From: Planctomycetota bacterium
GTDB lineage: Bacteria > Planctomycetota > UBA8742 > UBA2392
DNA: 64,000 bases
Reading direction: 5' to 3'
NCBI GenBank assembly: GCA_015075515.1
Contig: JABTUE010000003.1
Location: 764,005 to 828,004 of the forward strand
Shown here: positions 42,246 to 51,740 of the stretch, piece after piece
Layout of the letters: every line of letters begins with the position of its first letter
Numbering within the stretch: the stretch's first letter is position 1
The notes under the pieces: model-generated
Seen by the model: the letters and a program-made list of their open reading frames with translations, nothing else
Told to the model about the DNA's origin: nothing
Databases searched by the model: none
Translations under genes and position numbers: made by a program

Positions 42246-43762
42246 TGCAGTGGTCTGTGGACAGTGGTCCGAAGTCAGGCAACAACAGCGCCGCGGGTTG
42301 CGGGTCGCCTGCCGCTTGTTGCGGATTGCCGGTCGCGGGCCGTCCGTCTTCGGTCGCGAGCCGCTGCGTGCCAATCGCGGGCCGCTGCGTGCCAATCGCG
42401 AGCCCTGTCATTACAGTCAGCCCCCGCAGGGGGCGCCAGAGATTAGCCCCGGGCGTAAGCCCGGGGTCCGCAGCCCCCCAACGCCAGAGCCCCGCAGGGG
42501 CGACACAGGCCCTGCTGGGTGTGCTGGCCCTGATACTGCTTGCAGCCTGCAACCAGCCGCCGAAATCCAACGGCGAGATTGACATCAAGCCCGACATCTG
42601 GCGTCCCAGCGAGGCCCAAAGCGACTTCCTCGATATCGGCAAACAGGCCGGCATCGAGTGGCTGAGCTTCGTGCCCAACGACCAGAACGAATACCCCGAC
42701 TTCTACACGGGTCTGGACAGCGACCAGAAACGCCGCCTGCGCGTGGCGCCACTGGAAACGCCCGACGAGCGCGTGTTGATCGAGTTCAAGCTGCCCCAAG
42801 GCAGCAAACTCTGGCCCGTGGACTGGTACGGCACAGAGTTGATGGCGATTGAACTGCCGGGAACCAAGAACATCAGCTTGGCTATAGCGCGGTCGGACAA
42901 TCCACAGGGCGCAGTCGTGGGTGAAATTGCGCGACAGTTCGTGAACAAACACACTGGCCGGGCGGTCGACAACGGCAGTGGAGGCCCTTGGGACAAGAAG
43001 AATGACGTGGGCGAAGTCGTCATTCGCGACAACATCGCCGTTGTCATGTCCCCAATCGAGACATTCGCCCACGTAGCATATGGAGAGCAAACCCTCTCCG
43101 GGCGTGCGGTCGCGTTCCGGATTGTTGTGGAGGTGCTTGAAGGTGGCGATCCGGCAAAGCTCAGGGCTGCAGCCAAGCAGATACTCTCCTCCATTTCCAT
43201 CAAGCGCGAGCTTGCTTTAGAGGGCCTGCCGAAGCATAAGTGCTCCAGCTCGCTTGACGAGTTGAAGCAGGGGAAGCTGGTTTTCCCCGGGGGCACCCTC
43301 AACCTTCCACTGAACCAAGGCCACATCGCCCGCAAAGCCGGGGGCGATTCCACGATTCAGATTGACGGTGAAGGCGCAAAACCCTGGCTGCTGATCCGCC
43401 GGCTGAAACCCGACGCGAGCGACCTGCGCATCCGTGTGCGCAACGACGCCACCTTTTCGCGCCGCATAAGCCGCAACCCCGACGGCTTCGGCGCGGGGCG
43501 CAAACCGCAGGGCGCGACACTGCAGGCCGTGGTCTGGGACTTCAAAGAGACCGCCGCCGAACAACAGTTGGTGGGCGTGATCGCCGTGGGCACCGAACTG
43601 CTGACGATCGAGGTCATCAGCCAGGGCCTGCGCGACGGCGACGCCCGCCGCGCCGCCCGCGACAAGGCTCTGGCGTTGATCGCGGCGGCAACCGGCACGG
43701 AGGTTCCCGGCGAGCCGCTTGAACGGCTGGAAGGCTGGAATGTGGGCACAATGGGGAGGTAA
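42245..43762 (+). CDS. Putative lipoprotein of unknown function, N-terminus rewritten by repeats
   Basis: The frame starts at an ATG overlapping the polA stop (ATGA arrangement) and codes for about 505 residues. The first 85 residues are translated repeats (42246-42510) and are unlike a real protein. The conserved-looking part starts at a hydrophobic stretch ending in the lipobox LLAAC near 42548, typical of an exported lipoprotein. No ATG lies between the repeat and that stretch, so the native start may be CTG or GTG near 42509-42522, or the gene may be damaged. The remainder is a mixed alpha/beta protein with no family I recognise. Neighbours are polA and coaE. Confidence 0.55.
   Translation: MQWSVDSGPKSGNNSAAGCGSPAACCGLPVAGRPSSVASRCVPIAGRCVPIASPVITVSPRRGRQRLAPGVSPGSAAPQRQSPAGATQALLGVLALILLAACNQPPKSNGEIDIKPDIWRPSEAQSDFLDIGKQAGIEWLSFVPNDQNEYPDFYTGLDSDQKRRLRVAPLETPDERVLIEFKLPQGSKLWPVDWYGTELMAIELPGTKNISLAIARSDNPQGAVVGEIARQFVNKHTGRAVDNGSGGPWDKKNDVGEVVIRDNIAVVMSPIETFAHVAYGEQTLSGRAVAFRIVVEVLEGGDPAKLRAAAKQILSSISIKRELALEGLPKHKCSSSLDELKQGKLVFPGGTLNLPLNQGHIARKAGGDSTIQIDGEGAKPWLLIRRLKPDASDLRIRVRNDATFSRRISRNPDGFGAGRKPQGATLQAVVWDFKETAAEQQLVGVIAVGTELLTIEVISQGLRDGDARRAARDKALALIAAATGTEVPGEPLERLEGWNVGTMGR
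42246..42510. repeat. Cluster of direct repeats and REP-like palindromes
   Basis: The first part holds low-complexity repeats, including a 19-bp unit (CCGCTGCGTGCCAATCGCG) twice in tandem at 42361 and 42382. The second part has three small hairpins: CCCCC-GCA-GGGGG (42421-42433), CCCCGGGC-GTAA-GCCCGGGG (42447-42466) and GCCCC-GCA-GGGGC (42489-42501). The whole cluster lies in the 5' part of the lipoprotein frame. Confidence 0.75.
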
Positions 43763-43766
43763 GCCA

Positions 43767-43877
43767 AGTCTGAAGTGCGAAGTGCGAAGTCCGATGTGCG
43801 AAGTCCGGGGCACAAGCCACTCATGGTTGCAGGGATGCCGTTGACCACGCACCACGCACTTCGAACTTCGCACTCCA
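43767..43877. repeat. Inverted low-complexity repeat between lipoprotein gene and coaE
   Basis: The left arm (43767-43806) and right arm (43845-43877) are imperfect inverted copies made of tandem GAAGTGC / GAAGTCC units. About 38 nt separate them. The design matches the elements at 8706-8847 and 22990-23052 but with a different unit. Confidence 0.72.
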
Positions 43878-43896
43878 GGCAGGGACGGCGGTCGTA

Positions 43897-44490
43897 ATGA
43901 GTGTGGTGTTCGCACTGGTCGGCGGTGTCGCAAGCGGCAAGTCCACCGTGGCCCGGGCCTTTGAAAAACTGGGCGCCACTGTGATTGATGCCGACGCTGA
44001 AGGACACGAGGTGCTGAAGGACGCGCAGGTGCGGCACGAAATCCGGCAGGCCTTTGGCGACGTGTTTGCCGCCGACGGCAGTGTGGACCGGGCAAAACTG
44101 GGCGCCGCGGTATTCGGTGACGCGGCAAAACTGGAAAGGCTCAACGGCATCACGCACCCCAGAATCCGGGCGCGCACCCAGGCCAAACTGGACGCAGCCA
44201 TCCGGGGCGACGCAAAGGCCGTGGTGCTGGACATCAGCCTGCTGCTGGAGAGCAAGGCCTACGAGGGCAAGTACGACGTGCTGCTGTACGTGGCCTGCCC
44301 CGAAGACGAACGCGAAAGACGCGCCGAGGCAAAGCGCGGCTGGCCTCGCGGCGAGGTGCAGAAACGCCAGCAGCACCAGTTGAGCCTGGACACCAAACGG
44401 GCACTGGCCGACGCGGTGATAGACAACGGCGGCAGCGAAGAGGCCACGCAGCACCAGGTACAGCGTTTGTGGAACGAATACGTGGGGTAA
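43897..44490 (+). CDS. coaE: Dephospho-CoA kinase
   Basis: Last step of coenzyme A synthesis; 197 aa. The P-loop is [15 protein letters not shown] at the N-terminus. [10 protein letters not shown] follows, corresponding to the CoaE DAD motif. [10 protein letters not shown] and [17 protein letters not shown] fit the family, where PLL-type segments bind the substrate. The start [10 protein letters not shown] at 43897 is supported by the protein match rather than by a strong ribosome-binding site. polA upstream and coaE are neighbours in many bacteria; here a repeat-laden lipoprotein frame separates them. rho follows after 181 nt. Confidence 0.94.
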   Translation: MSVVFALVGGVASGKSTVARAFEKLGATVIDADAEGHEVLKDAQVRHEIRQAFGDVFAADGSVDRAKLGAAVFGDAAKLERLNGITHPRIRARTQAKLDAAIRGDAKAVVLDISLLLESKAYEGKYDVLLYVACPEDERERRAEAKRGWPRGEVQKRQQHQLSLDTKRALADAVIDNGGSEEATQHQVQRLWNEYVG

Positions 44491-44502
44491 CGACAACCAG
44501 AA

Positions 44503-44591
44503 GCCCGGGCGATTCCGAAGGAGTCGGGCGACACAAAAACCAGGCAACGGGCGAGGCGCCCGTGCCTCAACCGGCGGGCAAGGAGGCCCGC
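44503..44591. repeat. REP-like palindromes between coaE and rho
   Basis: Three short hairpins: an imperfect one around GATTCC-GAA-GGAGTC (44511-44525), ACGGGCG-AGG-CGCCCGT (44547-44563, perfect 7 bp), and GCGGGC-AAGGAG-GCCCGC (44574-44591, perfect 6 bp). They resemble the hairpin group at 42421-42501. Confidence 0.6.
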
Positions 44592-44671
44592 GTAACCACG
44601 CGCTTGTCAGGGGTGTCCATCACGGACAGCCCGGCGCACAACCGGCGGCGCAAGCCGACCACGAGGCAATC

Positions 44672-46315
44672 ATGAACGAAGGCAACGGAAACGGAAACAG
44701 CAACCACCGCAACAAGCACCGCGGGCGCGGTCGGGGCCAGCGCCGCGGCAAAGGCCCGCGCAAGGACAAAAGCGACCCGTTGTACGAGGTCGCCAGCCAG
44801 CAGGCCGAACTGGCCCGCATGGAGGTGCGCCGCGAACGCGACGAAGAACGCGAGGCCGCACGCCTTCAGGCCGAGGCCGCACGCCAGCAGGCCGCGGCCG
44901 ACCGCATGACCAGCGACGTGGCCAGCACCACCGTGACCGACTACAACGGCGATGCCCCCCCGCCGCCGGTGCACAAACCGATGGCGCCACCCAACGAAGA
45001 CATTGACGCCACGGACACCGGCACCGCCCCGGCCCAGCCCGCGCGCCCCAGTGGCCCGGTGCCCACGATCAAGCTGAACGACCTGCAGAAAACGCCCATG
45101 GACAAGCTGCAGCGCCAGGTGCGCGAGCTGGGCATCCAGGATGTCGGCGGCCTCAAGAAGCAGGACCTGATCTTTCAGTTGCTGAAAGATCATACCTCGC
45201 GCGGAGCCATGATCTTCGGCGAGGGCGTGCTGGAGGTACTGAACGAAGGTTTCGGCTTTCTGCGCAGCCCCGATTACAACTACCTGCCCAGCCCCGACGA
45301 CATTTACGTCAGCCCCAGCCAGATCCGGCGCTTCGGCCTCAAATCGGGCCACATTGTCTCGGGCACGATTCGCTCGCCCAAGGACAATGAACGCTACTTC
45401 GCGCTGCTTAAGGTGGAAAACGTCAACGGCCACGACCCGCACAAGCTGACCGAAATTGTTCCCTTTGACGAACTGACGCCGCTGTACCCCAATCGCCGCA
45501 TCTTTCTGGAGGTCAAAAACGACATCAACCTGCGCGTGATTGATCTGGTCACACCCATCGGCATGGGCCAGCGCTGTCTGATCGTCGCCCCGCCGCGCAC
45601 CGGCAAAACAGTGATCCTGCAAAAAATCGCCAACGCCATCCGCCAGAATCACCCCAACATCTACGTGATCGTGCTGCTGATTGACGAGCGCCCCGAAGAA
45701 GTCACCGACATGGAGCGCAACGTGGACGCCGAAGTCGTGGCCAGCACCTTTGACGAAGCCACCTCGCGCCACGTGCAGGTCACCGAAATGGTGCTCAACA
45801 AGGCCAAACGGCTGGTCGAGCACAAAACCGACGTAGTGATCCTGCTGGACAGCATCACCCGCCTGGGCCGCGCCTACAACGCCGAACAGCCCCACAGCGG
45901 CAAGATCCTGACCGGCGGCGTGGACGCCAGCGCGTTGCAGCGGCCCAAGCGCTTCTTTGGCGCCGCCCGCAACATTGAAGAAGGCGGGTCGCTGACCATC
46001 ATCGGTACGGCCCTGATTGACACCGGCTCGCGCATGGACGAGGTGATCTTCGAAGAGTTCAAGGGCACCGGTAACGCCGAACTGCACCTGGACCGCCGTC
46101 TGGCCGACCGCCGCACCTACCCGGCGATTGACGTCACCCGCAGCGGCACACGCAAGGAAGAATTGCTGCTGGACCCTGAAGAGCAAAAGCGCATGTGGGT
46201 GCTGCGCCGCATTCTCAACGACATGAACCCGATCGAGGCCATGGAACTGCTCAAGGACAAGCTCAAGAAAACCCAGCACAACGCCGAGTTCCTGCTGACC
46301 ATGAACATCGGGTAA
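44672..46315 (+). CDS. rho: Transcription termination factor Rho
   Basis: Hexameric RNA helicase that ends transcription; 547 aa. The N-terminal 130 residues are an extension: a GN/RG-rich basic stretch, a coiled-coil-like Glu/Ala/Arg stretch (about 35-80), and a Pro-rich linker. The Rho N-terminal and cold-shock RNA-binding domains follow ([16 protein letters not shown]). The ATPase part has APPRTGKT (P-loop), [16 protein letters not shown] and the Q-loop region [18 protein letters not shown]. The start ATG at 44672 has GAGG upstream. Such extensions occur in other GC-rich phyla and may bind RNA. A hairpin ends the transcript at 46351-46378. Confidence 0.97.
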   Translation: MNEGNGNGNSNHRNKHRGRGRGQRRGKGPRKDKSDPLYEVASQQAELARMEVRRERDEEREAARLQAEAARQQAAADRMTSDVASTTVTDYNGDAPPPPVHKPMAPPNEDIDATDTGTAPAQPARPSGPVPTIKLNDLQKTPMDKLQRQVRELGIQDVGGLKKQDLIFQLLKDHTSRGAMIFGEGVLEVLNEGFGFLRSPDYNYLPSPDDIYVSPSQIRRFGLKSGHIVSGTIRSPKDNERYFALLKVENVNGHDPHKLTEIVPFDELTPLYPNRRIFLEVKNDINLRVIDLVTPIGMGQRCLIVAPPRTGKTVILQKIANAIRQNHPNIYVIVLLIDERPEEVTDMERNVDAEVVASTFDEATSRHVQVTEMVLNKAKRLVEHKTDVVILLDSITRLGRAYNAEQPHSGKILTGGVDASALQRPKRFFGAARNIEEGGSLTIIGTALIDTGSRMDEVIFEEFKGTGNAELHLDRRLADRRTYPAIDVTRSGTRKEELLLDPEEQKRMWVLRRILNDMNPIEAMELLKDKLKKTQHNAEFLLTMNIG

Positions 46316-46350
46316 GGCAGGGAAAGGGAAAGTTTGGAAGGAAAAGCAAC

Positions 46351-46378
46351 AGGAAGGCTGCCCGTGGGCAGCCTTCCT
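46351..46378 (+). terminator. Strong hairpin after rho
   Basis: A perfect 13-bp stem (AGGAAGGCTGCCC and its complement) around GT lies 35 nt after the rho stop. Only CGTTTCC follows, so the T-run is weak. It may still terminate or protect the 3' end. The remaining 130 nt before mrp shows no gene. Confidence 0.6.
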
Positions 46379-46509
46379 CGTTTCCGCCTGTGCAGCTTCT
46401 TACCCTTCCAATCTTCCCCTCCCTCTTTCCGTGCCGGAGCGGGAATCAACGCCCGTTCCACGGCGTTGCATACGGTAGACACTGCATAGCCGCATTATAC
46501 GCTCTCTCC

Positions 46510-47577
<1,068 letters not shown>

Positions 47578-47629
47578 AATGACCCAGACAATGCCCCAAG
47601 CGGGCACAGTTCAACCGGAGGACAGACCC

Positions 47630-48061
47630 ATGCCCTATCCCGAAGAGATGATCGCCTGGATGCGCGCCGAACTTGCCGACAACGGCGTGGCGGAACTCAA
47701 AACCGCCGAGGCCGTGGACAAATTCCTTGCCGACAAGACCGGCGTGGCCATGGTAGTGGTGAACTCGGTGTGCGGCTGCGCTGCCGGCGCCGCACGACCG
47801 GGCATCCTCAAGGCCCTTCAGCACACGGTAAAGCCCGACAAGGTCGGCACCGTGTTTGCCGGCAACGACACCGACGCCGTGGCCAATGTGCGCGCCCGCA
47901 TGCCCCAGGTGCCGCCCAGCAGCCCCAGCGTCTACATTTTCAAGGACGGCCAGCCGGTCAGCTATGTGCCGCGCCACGTGTTCGAGGGCGGCAACCCTGA
48001 AGCCGTGGCCAAGCGCCTGGTGGACGAGTTCGAAAAGGTTCGCGCCAAGCAGACGGTGTAA
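47630..48061 (+). CDS. BrxA/BrxB (bacilliredoxin-like) family thiol protein
   Basis: 143 aa, cytoplasmic, thioredoxin-like fold. The family match is clear: ELKTAEAVDKFL, then VVVNSVCGCAAGAARPG with the CGC active site (Cys48, Cys50), VFAGNDTDAVANVRA, PPSSPSVYIFKDGQ and RHVFEGGNP. In Bacillus these proteins remove bacillithiol from oxidised proteins. Whether this organism makes bacillithiol cannot be told from the window. The start ATG at 47630 has GGAGG upstream. It directly follows mrp. Confidence 0.9.
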   Translation: MPYPEEMIAWMRAELADNGVAELKTAEAVDKFLADKTGVAMVVVNSVCGCAAGAARPGILKALQHTVKPDKVGTVFAGNDTDAVANVRARMPQVPPSSPSVYIFKDGQPVSYVPRHVFEGGNPEAVAKRLVDEFEKVRAKQTV

Positions 48062-48145
48062 GTCAGGTCGAGGATGGCGTCAGGGCCATGCAGGCGCGGG
48101 ACGCCGAGTGGCCCTGACCTTGACCCAGCGGCACGCCCGATACCG

Positions 48146-48463
48146 ATGAGCACCGAACCGACATCTGACCCGCAGAAGCGTCTGGCCGAGTTCCACGGCA
48201 AGACCTGCGTCGTGGAAACGCGCGACCACAAGACGTTTGTCGGGCGCTGCTCGCGCTTTGAAAACGAACAACTGATCATGGTTGACCTCGACCAGCTTGA
48301 GGGCAGCTTTGCCCAAGCCGACGTCACCAACTACCTGGACAACGCGCTGCAGACCGGCCACTGGCCGCGCATCAAGAAAGTCTTTATCCCCAAGGCCGAC
48401 ATCACCCGCATGGATCTGCTGGTGAAAACACCCTGGAAAAACCCGCCGCAACCGCAAACCTGA
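48146..48463 (+). CDS. Small Sm-like protein, paralogue 1
   Basis: 105 aa, no signal peptide. The core (about 15-95) reads like a small beta-barrel: KTCVVETRDHKTFVGRC, then EQLIMVDLD, a longer loop, and GHWPRIKKVFIPKADITRM. The pattern of strands with a glycine after a basic residue resembles Sm/LSm or other SH3-like folds, but this is from inspection only. It is a paralogue of the next gene, sharing GHWPRIK and IP..DI. The two are 11 nt apart and surely co-transcribed. No family name is recognised. Confidence 0.65.
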   Translation: MSTEPTSDPQKRLAEFHGKTCVVETRDHKTFVGRCSRFENEQLIMVDLDQLEGSFAQADVTNYLDNALQTGHWPRIKKVFIPKADITRMDLLVKTPWKNPPQPQT

Positions 48464-48474
48464 CCACCACACAC

Positions 48475-48744
48475 ATGGGCACTTTCCATAACGACAAGGG
48501 CGATCTGCACGGCATCACCGTCGTGGTGCGCACCCACGGGCCGCGCCTGTACGTCGGCCGCTGCGATCACCTGAATGAACAGGGCATTCTGCTGCTGGAC
48601 GCTGACAGCCACGACGAAGGCCAGGAGGGCCAGACCAACGCCCAGTATCTGGCCAACGTGCGCCAGTGGGGCCACTGGCCGCGCATCAAGGCGATTGAAA
48701 TCCCGGCCAAAGACATTGCCTTGGTTACGCGCCTGGCGGAATAA
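48475..48744 (+). CDS. Small Sm-like protein, paralogue 2
   Basis: 89 aa. It aligns with the previous gene over its whole length: ITVVVRTHGPRLYVGRC, then GILLLDADS, a loop rich in Glu/Gln/Asn, and GHWPRIKAIEIPAKDIALV. It lacks the C-terminal Pro-rich tail of paralogue 1. The start ATG at 48475 sits 11 nt after the stop of paralogue 1, with no strong ribosome-binding site, suggesting coupled translation. A heteromeric ring or dimer with paralogue 1 is a reasonable guess. Confidence 0.65.
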   Translation: MGTFHNDKGDLHGITVVVRTHGPRLYVGRCDHLNEQGILLLDADSHDEGQEGQTNAQYLANVRQWGHWPRIKAIEIPAKDIALVTRLAE

Positions 48745-48818
48745 CACCCACTTTGTCCTTGGACCACCGCCGGTGGTGGCCTAGACTGCGCGTCTCCCTG
48801 GCAACTTCTGGAGAAGCC

Positions 48819-50897
48819 ATGCGCACCGGCTGGCTTGTTCCGTGTTTTCTTTTTCTTGTGCTTGTCACGCCCGGCCTTGCCGCTCAAAGCGGCGCCCGGC
48901 CCTACGCTGTCGAAATCACGGTCAGCGTGCAAGCCAGCCCGGCCCAGATTTCGCTGGCCTGGCCGGCACTGGCCAGCACCACAAGTTTTACCATCTACCG
49001 TCGTGCGCAGGGTTCCAGCACTTGGGGCTCGGCCGTGACCACTTTGGCCGCCTCGGCCACCGGTTATGTGGACAGCAGCGTGTCTGTCGGCACGGCCTAT
49101 GAATACGCGGTTGTCAAAAACGGCACACCCACAGCCTATGGTTTTGCCACCGCAGGGATTGAGGTTGCGGCAGTACACGACCGCGGGCGGATCGTGTTGC
49201 TGTGCGACAACACCCACACCGCCACACTGGCCACGGAACTGACCCGGCTGCAGCAAGACCTGGAAGGCGACGGTTGGGCCGTGATCCGCCACGACGTGGC
49301 TCCCACGGACACGGTGGTCAGCGTCAAGGCGCTGGTCACGGCGGCCTACAACGCCGCGCCGGCCAGTACGCGCGCGGTGCTGATCATCGGCCGCGTGCCG
49401 GTGCCCTACAGCGGCAACTTCAACCCCGACGCCCACCCGGATCACCAGGGAGCCTGGGCCGCTGACGTGTTTTACGGCGAAATGAACGGCACCTGGACAG
49501 ACACCAGCGTGAACAACACCAGCGCCACACGACCCGAAAACCGCAACGTGCCCGGCGACGGCAAATACGACCAGAGCAGCATCCCAGGCCAGGTTGAACT
49601 GGCGGTAGGCCGCGTGGACTTCGCCAACATGCCCCAGTTCAGCACCACGGAAACCGAACTGCTGCGCAACTGGCTGAACAAGCACCACGAGTTCCGCCAC
49701 AAAACCTGGACACCCCAGATGCGCGCGGTGATTGATGACAACTTCGGCGCGTTTTCCGGCGAAGCCTTTGCCGCCAGCGCCTGGCGCGGCTTCGCGCCCA
49801 TGTTCGGGCCGGCCAACGTGGCCGACGCCGACTATTTCGGCAGCACCACCGCCGGCAGCTACATGTGGGCCTATGGCTGCGGCGGCGGCAGCTACACCAG
49901 TTGCAGCGGCGTGGGCACCACAACCAACTTCGCCAACGCCTCCAACCAGTGCCAGGTTGCCTTTACCTGTCTGTTCGGCAGCTATTTTGGCGACTGGGAC
50001 AGCCAGAACAACCTGCTGCGCGCCAGCATCGCCAACGGCAAGGGGCTTACCTGCTGCTGGTCCGGCCGGCCTCACTGGTACTGGCACGGCATGGCTCTGG
50101 GTGAAACGATCGGCGAAACGCTGCTGTACACCCAGAATCGGCCCTCCATCAGCACCTACGGCAACCAGCAGGTGCATATCGCGCTGATGGGCGACCCGAC
50201 GCTGCGCCTGCATGTGATTGCGCCGCCCGGCACACCCAACGCCGTGCAGAACGGTGCCGCCGTGGACCTGAACTGGGCCGCCAGCACCGACAGCGTGCTG
50301 GGCTATCACGTGTACCGGCGCGCCGGCGGCGCCTGGACGCGCCTGACCGGCACCCCGGTCACGGGCAACAGCTACAGCGACGCCGCACCGCCCTTGGGCA
50401 GCGTGGATTACATGGTTCGGGCCACGCGGCTGGAACAGGGCAGCGGCAGCTATCACAACCTCAGCCAGGGCGTGACTGTCACCATCACCGTGACCACCGC
50501 CCTGCCGGTCATCACCCTGCACCCGCAGCCCCAGACGGCGGCGCCGGGCGCCACGGCCACGTTTACCGTAGCGGCCACGGGCGCCGGTTTGAGCTTTCAG
50601 TGGCAACTGGCAGGCGTGGACATTCCCGGCGCCAACTCAGACAGCTACACCACCCCCGCGCTGGCGCTGACCGACAACGGCGGGCTGTACCGCTGCGTGG
50701 TCAGCAACGCCGGCGGCAGTGTGACCAGCAACGAGGCCCTGCTTACGGTTTCCACGGGCGGGGGCGGGGGCGGAGGTGGAGGTGACGGTAAGGGCGGCGG
50801 CAAAAAAGGGGGCGGAGGCTGCGCCGCAGGCACGGGCTCGATTGTGCCGTTTGTGGCGGTGGCCCTGGTGTTGGTCTGGCGGCGTCGGCGCCGTTGA
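48819..50897 (+). CDS. Secreted C25-like protein with FnIII and Ig-like domains and a C-terminal sorting signal
   Basis: 692 aa. A signal peptide (MRTGWLVPCFLFLVLVTPGLAA) is followed by a fibronectin III domain, a peptidase C25 (gingipain-like) region ending in the family-typical LMGDPTLRL near residue 458, another FnIII domain, an Ig-like domain (about 555-645), and a Gly-rich linker. The C-terminus has a cysteine after glycines, a hydrophobic helix and an Arg cluster, like MYXO-CTERM or similar rhombosortase-type signals. The C25 catalytic His site, normally GHG, reads GCG (Cys354), while a candidate Cys384 remains in FTCLFG. The enzyme may thus be inactive. The start has GGAG upstream. Confidence 0.75.
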   Translation: MRTGWLVPCFLFLVLVTPGLAAQSGARPYAVEITVSVQASPAQISLAWPALASTTSFTIYRRAQGSSTWGSAVTTLAASATGYVDSSVSVGTAYEYAVVKNGTPTAYGFATAGIEVAAVHDRGRIVLLCDNTHTATLATELTRLQQDLEGDGWAVIRHDVAPTDTVVSVKALVTAAYNAAPASTRAVLIIGRVPVPYSGNFNPDAHPDHQGAWAADVFYGEMNGTWTDTSVNNTSATRPENRNVPGDGKYDQSSIPGQVELAVGRVDFANMPQFSTTETELLRNWLNKHHEFRHKTWTPQMRAVIDDNFGAFSGEAFAASAWRGFAPMFGPANVADADYFGSTTAGSYMWAYGCGGGSYTSCSGVGTTTNFANASNQCQVAFTCLFGSYFGDWDSQNNLLRASIANGKGLTCCWSGRPHWYWHGMALGETIGETLLYTQNRPSISTYGNQQVHIALMGDPTLRLHVIAPPGTPNAVQNGAAVDLNWAASTDSVLGYHVYRRAGGAWTRLTGTPVTGNSYSDAAPPLGSVDYMVRATRLEQGSGSYHNLSQGVTVTITVTTALPVITLHPQPQTAAPGATATFTVAATGAGLSFQWQLAGVDIPGANSDSYTTPALALTDNGGLYRCVVSNAGGSVTSNEALLTVSTGGGGGGGGGDGKGGGKKGGGGCAAGTGSIVPFVAVALVLVWRRRRR

Positions 50898-50933
50898 CGT
50901 TCTTTTCCCCCTGCCGCAAACCGTCGGCGTTGC

Positions 50934-50939
50934 AACAAT
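50934..50939 (+). promoter_or_regulatory. Candidate -10 box (AACAAT) directly before the LolD-like gene
   Basis: AACAAT ends 6 nt before ATG 50946 and there is no Shine-Dalgarno, the same arrangement as at 24314 and 52302. A leaderless start is possible. No -35 match is seen. Confidence 0.28.
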
Positions 50940-50945
50940 GCGCCC

Positions 50946-51680
50946 ATGACCGACCAGCCATCGGCCGAACCCGCGCGCCAGCCCCTGTTGCAGTGCCGCA
51001 ATCTGGTGCGCGACTTTCAGTCCGGCGAAACCGTGCTGCATGTGCTGCGCGGTGTGGACTTTGCCCTGTACCCCGGTGAAATCGCGGGCATTGTCGGGGC
51101 CAGCGGCGCCGGCAAGAGCACACTTTTGCACCTGCTGGGGCTGCTGGACACCCCCACCTCGGGCGAGATTCTTTACAAGGGCCGCGACCTGGCCCGGCTG
51201 TCGCCCGAACAGGCAGCGGCGGTACGCAACCGCGAGTTCGGTTTTGTGTTCCAGAGCTTTCACCTGCTGCCCGAATTCACGGCGCTGGAAAACGTGATTA
51301 TGCCCGGCCGCATCGGCAGCGGCGCCCTGGCCTGGATGCAGGACGCCGACCGGCTGCGCCGATCGGCCATTGAGCTGCTCAAGCGCGTGGGCCTGGGCGA
51401 ACGCCTGGGGCACGTTCCGTCACGACTGTCGGGCGGCGAAAAACAGCGCGTGGCGCTGGCGCGGGCTCTGCTCAACGAGCCTTCGGTAGTGTTCTGCGAC
51501 GAACCCACGGGCAACCTGGACAGCAAGACCGCCGACGAAATTTTCAGACTGATCGAGGAATTCAACCGTGAACGCGCCCAGACGTTCCTGATCGTCACCC
51601 ACGACCAGCACATCGCCGACCGCGCCCAACGCAGGCTTCAGATGGCCGATGGCCGCTTTGTCGCGCCCGTCACGGCGTAA
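50946..51680 (+). CDS. ABC transporter ATP-binding protein, LolD-like
   Basis: 244 aa. All ABC motifs are present: Walker A GASGAGKSTLL, Q-loop FVFQSFHLL, signature LSGGEKQRVALARAL, Walker B VVFCDEPTGNLD and the switch histidine in VTHDQ. The sequence class fits the LolD/MacB/FtsE group that works with FtsX-like permeases on lipoproteins or efflux. No lolC or lolE permease gene is adjacent in this window. A STAS gene follows after 60 nt. The exact transport substrate is unknown. Confidence 0.88.
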   Translation: MTDQPSAEPARQPLLQCRNLVRDFQSGETVLHVLRGVDFALYPGEIAGIVGASGAGKSTLLHLLGLLDTPTSGEILYKGRDLARLSPEQAAAVRNREFGFVFQSFHLLPEFTALENVIMPGRIGSGALAWMQDADRLRRSAIELLKRVGLGERLGHVPSRLSGGEKQRVALARALLNEPSVVFCDEPTGNLDSKTADEIFRLIEEFNRERAQTFLIVTHDQHIADRAQRRLQMADGRFVAPVTA

Positions 51681-51740
51681 ATCCGCATTGGGGTCAAGGC
51701 CGCCGCCACACCCTGCCGATGCCAGAAGCGGAGGCACGCC

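Noticed and set aside
44567..46279. A 570-codon minus-strand frame over rho
   Set aside because: Antisense to rho, which has all its motifs on the plus strand.
48567..50606. A 679-codon minus-strand frame
   Set aside because: Shadow of the C25-like gene; His/Ala/Gly-rich and without motifs.
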